Below, piece after piece: positions 59,467 to 64,000 of a DNA stretch of 64,000 bases. The notes below the pieces were generated by a model. It saw only the letters and a list, made by a program, of their open reading frames with translations, had not been told where the DNA came from and did not search any database. The DNA comes from Polyodon spathula (Eukaryota; Chordata; Actinopteri; Acipenseriformes; Polyodontidae), in contig NC_054559.1 in assembly GCF_017654505.1 (NCBI RefSeq), positions 8,197,781 through 8,261,780 on the forward strand, in the 5' to 3' direction. How positions within the stretch are numbered: position 1 is the first letter of the stretch; every line of letters starts with the position of its first letter. A program made the position numbers and the translations under genes.

Positions 59467-60859
59467 AGACCAAGTTTTTGTACAGTAGTTCAAATGAACA
59501 TTACCATTAAAATGTAAGGCTATAGTTAATGCATACCCAGTAAGTTAGGATTAAAGTGTTTATTGGATGTATTCATGACTTCAAAATATAGTTTACACAA
59601 ATAGGGCCATATGCATAAATCTAACACAGGCTCTATACATTTCTGTGTTCCCTAGCTAACATTTCTAGGTGGAGCTGAAACCCCAATACCAAAGGTTCCT
59701 ACCTTAATGATTATATAATACAACACTTACGGTCTTCTTTATCGTGCCAGTAATAGTGTTTAACACGGCAGTATTTAAGTAGTTCAGGACAAACCCCACA
59801 ACACAGAAATTTGAGTTTAAGGAAATGTTTTGTTGATCATTATGCAATGTATGGAAGAAATAATTTGGCATCAAACCCACCTGGTTTGAGGGTCCACCAC
59901 CTGGCCGTCTGGATAAGACAGGAGACCCCCAAAAGATTAGATTTTAATTACTAAGCAGAGAAATGAGATGACATGACAGAGGAAGCAGCTGAAATAAACT
60001 CTCTGAAATGACTGAAATAGAGAATGAATCGGAAATGGTGAGCATTTTGAAAAACCAAGGATCCGAGGACTTGAGTTTAACAGAGAGTTCTCCACAATCA
60101 ACTGTTCTGTTGCTAACACTATCTGGGGAACTGATAAGCAAGATACTAAATTAATATCCACACCTGAAAGTATTTGATTGCATAAAGAAAGAGAGACATT
60201 CTTGAAATGAAGATAAGCAAGTTAATGGGGGGGGGGGGGTGGCAGAGGCACAGCAGAGAGATGCAGATTTCAGAGAGATGCGATTTGCAGGGTCCTGCTG
60301 GATGCCTGCAGGATTCACAGATTGATGTACTCCAGGTTTTTGTAAGATTAGTAATAAAGTTGCTAAATTATACAAAGCAGTTGGAATAATATCAGTACTG
60401 AAAGTCGTTGTTTGTTTAAGAGCATATCAGGGACAGGCAGGTGTTATTATCCACACAAACATCAAATGTATTTATAAATGACCCCCTGAATTTACACTAC
60501 ACATAAAATGTTTTCTTTACAGTTTTCTCATAAACATATTATTCGTCTGATTTATAAATCTGTATTGTGCCGTTAATTGTCCCTTACCAGCATTATAATG
60601 AACACGTGCTTCAGACCAGGTGGAGAAATAGATGCGTATTTAGGGTATCGTATCCTAGCATTATTTCTGCATTTAGGAACATGTATTTAAACCAATAGTA
60701 TTAATAATACAAAAACACCTGTGCTTAATTATCAAGTAATATTTTTCCAATAATGAATATTTTGTTATTAGTAAAGTATACATTAAATTGTTAACTCGTC
60801 TAAACTGGATAGGCTACTTACTGGTTGGAAAACATCATGTTTGCAGTCCATTCATTGCA
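59467..60859. other. Unassigned non-coding DNA
   Basis: Holds a G13 run at 60227-60239 followed by a repeat-free, less AT-rich block to about 60350. No recognised transposon domain. Confidence 0.4.
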
Positions 60860-61180
60860 CTAGTGGAGGAAATGCCAGGCTTAGAGTGCTTGTATGGGCT
60901 GTACATCAAGAAGAGGGAGATCTCTTGGAAGATGATCCGCCCAGAAGACCCTGCAGATTTGACCCTCTGGATTACGCTGATGATGTGATTCGTAACAGGT
61001 ATTGATTTAACAGAAGCACAATTATTCACCTTTGTGGATAACTAGAACATGAACTGAAGAGTTGAACTGCTAGAAACAACCCTGTCTCTGTATTGAGGAA
61101 AGTTACAACTCAGTGCATAATATGGATTCTGATGTTAGCGAGGTTTGCACGTTAAAAAATAATAAAATAATAAACACTAC
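60860..61180 (+). pseudogene. PIF/Harbinger-type transposase N-terminal fragment
   Basis: In the frame through 60930-61010 the sequence reads FDPLDYADDVIRNRY, then a stop where an Arg codon would be expected, then FNRSTIIHLCG. A shifted frame continues LEHELK, then TARNNP and a Val-rich segment, then LARFAR. This matches the order of the Harbinger transposase N-terminal half: an Asp-rich segment, a RYR-type block, Leu-Cys-x-x-Leu, then Thr-x-Arg-x-x-x-(Ile/Val)-(Pro/Ser) and Leu-Ala-x-Gly-Ser-Phe. The DDE catalytic domain is missing, with the Tc1-type relic at 61326 and the Penelope element following. It is broken by a stop and a frameshift. Harbinger transposases cut and paste with TWA target duplications; none can be seen here. 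Confidence 0.55.
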
Positions 61181-61325
61181 TTTTTATTCCTATATTGGTC
61201 ACTGTCCATGCGCAGAAAGCTATAGTTTTACATATTGTGTATAGGATTTCCATCTACTGATAGAGGCAGCTCAAGTCATATATTATATTTTATAACAAGC
61301 CCTCACGTACGTGTGTTTACTATTT

Positions 61326-61380
61326 ATAGCTATGGACAAAAGTTTTGCATCACCCTAGAATTTTAGCATTGAGACACAAA
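61326..61380 (+). mobile_element. Relic end of the Tc1-type family seen at 54281
   Basis: TATGGACAAAAGTTTTGCAT followed by CACCCTA parallels the left end of the element at 54281 (TATGGCCAAAAATTTTGCAT, CACCCTA). Only one end is present; the other was not found within the window. Confidence 0.6.
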
Positions 61381-61387
61381 TATATAT

Positions 61388-61757
61388 ATACTGGAAAAGT
61401 CATTCCCATTGAGGGATTAATCATTTGTACAACTCAAGGTGTAATTTATGTGATTCAATATCCCTGTGGTAAATCTTATATAAGTAAAACTAAACAAGAT
61501 CTTAAATCTAGAATAGCTGAGCATCGTAGTAGAATTAGGTGCAGAAATGGACCCTAGTCAGCAATTGCTCACTTTGTGAAGTCCAACATCTCGTTTCTTC
61601 TCTTAGTTATTTAGGGATACAGAAAGTTAAACTACCTAGGAGAGGAGGCAATTTACACTATTTACTTTTACAAAGAGAAGCTTTTTGGATGTATTATTTA
61701 AAAACTATGGTTCCTAATGAAATTAATGTTGAATTCGACCTTAAGTTCTTTTTATGA
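61388..61757 (+). pseudogene. Penelope-like GIY-YIG endonuclease remnant
   Basis: The first piece carries GVIYVIQYPCGKSYIS (61438-61485) followed by KTKQDLKSRIAEHRS, the GIY...YIG core and the conserved Arg. The usual final Gly of YIG is Ser here. A second piece (61539-61757, other frame) carries KLPRRGGN, LLLQREAFW and a FDLKFF C-terminus as in complete Penelope-like proteins, including the Glu expected near the end of the nuclease fold. A stop after 61555 and a frame change separate them. Confidence 0.82.
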
Positions 61758-62083
61758 TCTATGTCAACTTATATTAAGACAGTGAATTAATACATCTGAT
61801 TATGTGGTTTCACATGGTCCTTCTTGTGCATTGCTGTATTAATTATATCTACCATGTTTTCTATTGGGGGTTATATTGAATCCAATGTTTCTAAACTTTA
61901 TACAAGCCTCTCTGATTGATTGTCATTTATCATTTGCTTTACTTTTATGTAGATTTTCTAGTGTTGTCGAATTATATTCAGGTGATATTGTAGTAAACTA
62001 TTGATTTGCACATGAACTAATGTGCAATTATATTCATATGTCCTTTATAACCTCAATTGTATTTAATCCTACACTTGTATTTT

Positions 62084-62120
62084 GCAACCTTGATGAAGGC
62101 ACTTATGTGTCGAAACGTTG
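62084..62120 (+). ncRNA. Hammerhead-ribozyme-like motif in Penelope tail
   Basis: Core strings appear in hammerhead order. TGATGA (62091-62096) is followed by a stem GGCAC-TTAT-GTGTC (62098-62111) and then GAAAC (62112-62116). Flanking CAAC (62085-62088) can pair with GTTG (62117-62120). The canonical first C of CUGAUGA is U, and the third stem would be minimal, so activity is uncertain. Hammerhead motifs are known in Penelope-like retroelements. Confidence 0.5.
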
Positions 62121-62200
62121 GTGACATGTTTTTATGAATTACATTTTTTGTTTGGGGCGCAATTGAGTGTGCGGTTCTATCTTTCTCCAAACATACAGAG

Positions 62201-62285
62201 AACACCCTCACTATAACGAACCTGTTGGAGTCCAAGCCTTTTGTTCATTATATCAAGGGATTTGTTTATAGTGAAAGGACAAGCA
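62201..62285 (+). mobile_element. Possible pogo/Tigger-type transposon end
   Basis: CACTATAACGAACCTGTTGG, then GTCCAAGCC, TTTTGTTCATTATATC and TATAGTG resemble the terminal region of pogo/Tigger elements, which repeat the theme GTTATAACGAA / TTCGTTATATC. Only one end is present and no transposase is seen. It abuts the Penelope tail. Confidence 0.4.
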
Positions 62286-62837
62286 AAATGAATGATAAAC
62301 TTTTATTCAAAATCAACCTGACATGAATTGTTTAAATGTGCACCAAATCTTAATCCAAGATTTTTTCTTTAATAAGTTTTGCTTTGCTGCGTGGTTGCTG
62401 AACAATCCCAAGAAAGTGTATGTTTTGACACCCTGTATTCACGACAGAGACATGCCTGCGTTACTCCTTTTTTCAGGTGATCAATATAGTTTCCAGCTTC
62501 AGTGCAACGTAAAATGATTTTTGTTTCAGGGGCATAGTTACAAAGCGCAGGATTTTTCTTAAGACAAAAGAGTTGACCTCACTGCAGAGGTGACATCCTT
62601 TGCGTACAGACCTGGATGTTGACAGTGTGTGTTCATATTATCTTTTTTTTTGTTTGTTTTTTTTATTTCTGTATAGTGATTACACACCATCAATGTACCA
62701 CTTTCAAAATGTATTTTTCACTTTCATTTTGACATGAGGAATCCGCAGTTCTCCCAAAGAATGAAAACACTATTCCCCATTATGTACTTCTCCCTTCACC
62801 ATTCACAAGATTTTAGGCACTGCTGTATAGCTAATCC

Positions 62838-62931
<94 letters not shown>

Positions 62932-64000
62932 ACATACAGTACAGTAATTAAAACTATCTTTGCATTGCTTTATCTGACTTCATCAAACTGCTCGGATCTT
63001 GAAATGCATTTGCTTGTTTTACATTTTGCAAAGACGCATGGATTTCCCCCTACACAAATAAGTGACTCGTCTTGGTTAATTTATGACCACCCAGCTATGC
63101 ATCACAGATCACAGAATGCCATTCCTTTTTTCTATAGTTAGAGGTCAAGATGTTTTCAATTAATAATTAGTATGGTATACTAATAAGAGAAGGGGATCCT
63201 ATTTGCAAATCCTTAACTCCTGAGTTATTTAAAGAAACTTTTTATATATACAATACAACTTGATATTCAAACTAAGGTGTCTTCATAAGCAGTCTGGAAC
63301 AGTTTCATGAATATAAAGCTGCATTTTATTAGTAAAAACAGACTGGTAGGAAGAAAACTTTCTTTAAATAAGTCATGAGTTAACAGCTTTGTGAATAGGA
63401 TTAAAGATTTCAGTTTGACCAGCACAAGCAAGTTCACGGTTCAGTTTCTAATGGACTGTGGGCCACAAACCAGCATCACCAGCACTTGTTTACAGCTAAA
63501 CAATCTTTGTATTGAGATGCTAAAAGGGATTAAACTGAAGAAAAGGGTGAGTTGTAGTGCTTAGCAGGACCACAAACTATGTTGATATTTAAGTGCCCGG
63601 CAGTAGCAAGACGGCCTGGTGATTCTCTCTTATAGCCCTTTTCACTTTTTGTGTAACAGCCTTGAATTTGTGGAATGTTTTGTTTCAGTCACCAGGTATA
63701 TGAAGTCTTGTTCTTGGCTTGCATGCAACACATTGGTTCGGAATACATTTTGATTCCTCATACTCCTCATACTGCTACTGTTTCTGTTAGCTGCTATTAG
63801 ACAGCATTACTGCCTATATAATATCTGTATGTTGATTGGCTGAGCTTTCATTCTGATCAGATTTAATTTTATCCTGAGTCATACATTTCTGTCCATTTTG
63901 CTTTGTGTCAGTGCTCATTGGTTGATCACCTAGAGAAGACTTCAGCAGTGTGACGTGAAAACAACGGCGTGGAGTAATATAATTTCTTTACTAGTGGGGA
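62286..64000. other. Unassigned non-coding DNA to window end
   Basis: Contains a long TA microsatellite (62838-62932). 63400-63640 is repeat-free and less AT-rich. No protein motif recognised. Confidence 0.45.
62838..62932. repeat. (TA)n microsatellite, about 95 nt
   Basis: TA run with three AA interruptions, read directly. The frame 62734-62925 through it is an artefact. Confidence 0.92.

Larger units (their letters stand above)
61388..62200 (+). mobile_element. Penelope-like element, endonuclease and 3' tail
   Basis: Contains the GIY-YIG endonuclease and a 3' untranslated tail of about 440 bp, with a hammerhead-like motif (62084-62120) and TGAGTGTGCGGTT near its end. The reverse transcriptase is missing, so this is a 5'-truncated copy. 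The protein differs clearly from the minus-strand copy at 40701-41768 (an IQYPCGKSY block here, GIACEKCDEIKY there), so two Penelope lineages are present. Confidence 0.82.

Noticed and set aside
1..64000. CRISPR arrays, bacterial operons, plasmid or phage features, rRNA
   Set aside because: No regularly spaced repeats, no Shine-Dalgarno-linked gene arrays and no rRNA-like sequence; the content is vertebrate transposon debris.

Overview
The window looks like an AT-rich, gene-poor stretch of a vertebrate nuclear genome. It carries no convincing intact host gene, no functional tRNA or rRNA gene, and nothing bacterial or CRISPR-like. What can be recognised is almost entirely transposon debris. 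The mix is typical of a ray-finned fish: an L2-clade LINE, a CR1-like LINE, an L1/Tx1-type LINE, Penelope-like elements with GIY-YIG endonuclease, a Tc1-like transposon, a PIF/Harbinger relic, a possible hAT relic, tRNA-derived SINEs and many solo LTRs. The style of several LTRs suggests a non-teleost such as a sturgeon or paddlefish, but that is an impression and not a proof.

Layout. 1-10.3 kb is mostly unassigned AT-rich sequence with two copies of a small dispersed repeat. 10.34-11.49 kb is a CR1-like LINE fragment (minus). 13.28-14.49 kb is an element with imperfect terminal inverted repeats and subterminal repeats. 15.65-17.34 kb is the 3' end of an LTR retrotransposon (proline-rich internal remnant, polypurine tract, LTR) followed by a second LTR fragment. 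20.2-20.7 kb is a tRNA-derived SINE. 20.7-26.8 kb is largely unassigned. 26.83-27.60 kb is an inverted LTR pair inside a 5-bp target-site duplication. 32.17-33.73 kb is a dead Tc1-like transposon with perfect 28-bp terminal repeats.

The stretch 34.8-42.8 kb is the densest pile-up: an LTR, a Penelope tail split by a solo LTR with perfect GCGGT duplication, a 2.5-kb L2 LINE, an LTR-like unit with ZNF143-like ends, a Penelope-like element (minus), and two LTRs embedded in TA microsatellites. 48.6-49.7 kb is the C-terminal part of an L1/Tx1 LINE. 50.0-51.5 kb holds two more LTR-like units. 51.8-52.1 kb may be hAT-derived. 54.28-55.02 kb is a Tc1-type non-autonomous element containing an LTR fragment and a SINE. 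58.05-59.47 kb contains a 370-bp direct repeat. 60.9-62.3 kb holds a Harbinger transposase relic, a Penelope endonuclease with a hammerhead-like RNA motif in its tail, and a likely pogo/Tigger end.

None of the coding remnants is open over its full length; each shows frameshifts, stops or truncation. The most interesting themes are the LTR family with a shared 5' hairpin and a shared downstream palindrome, the inverted LTR pairs, the ribozyme-like Penelope tails, and the nesting order that can be read from target-site duplications. Unassigned stretches may contain conserved non-coding elements of a gene desert, which cannot be judged from one sequence.
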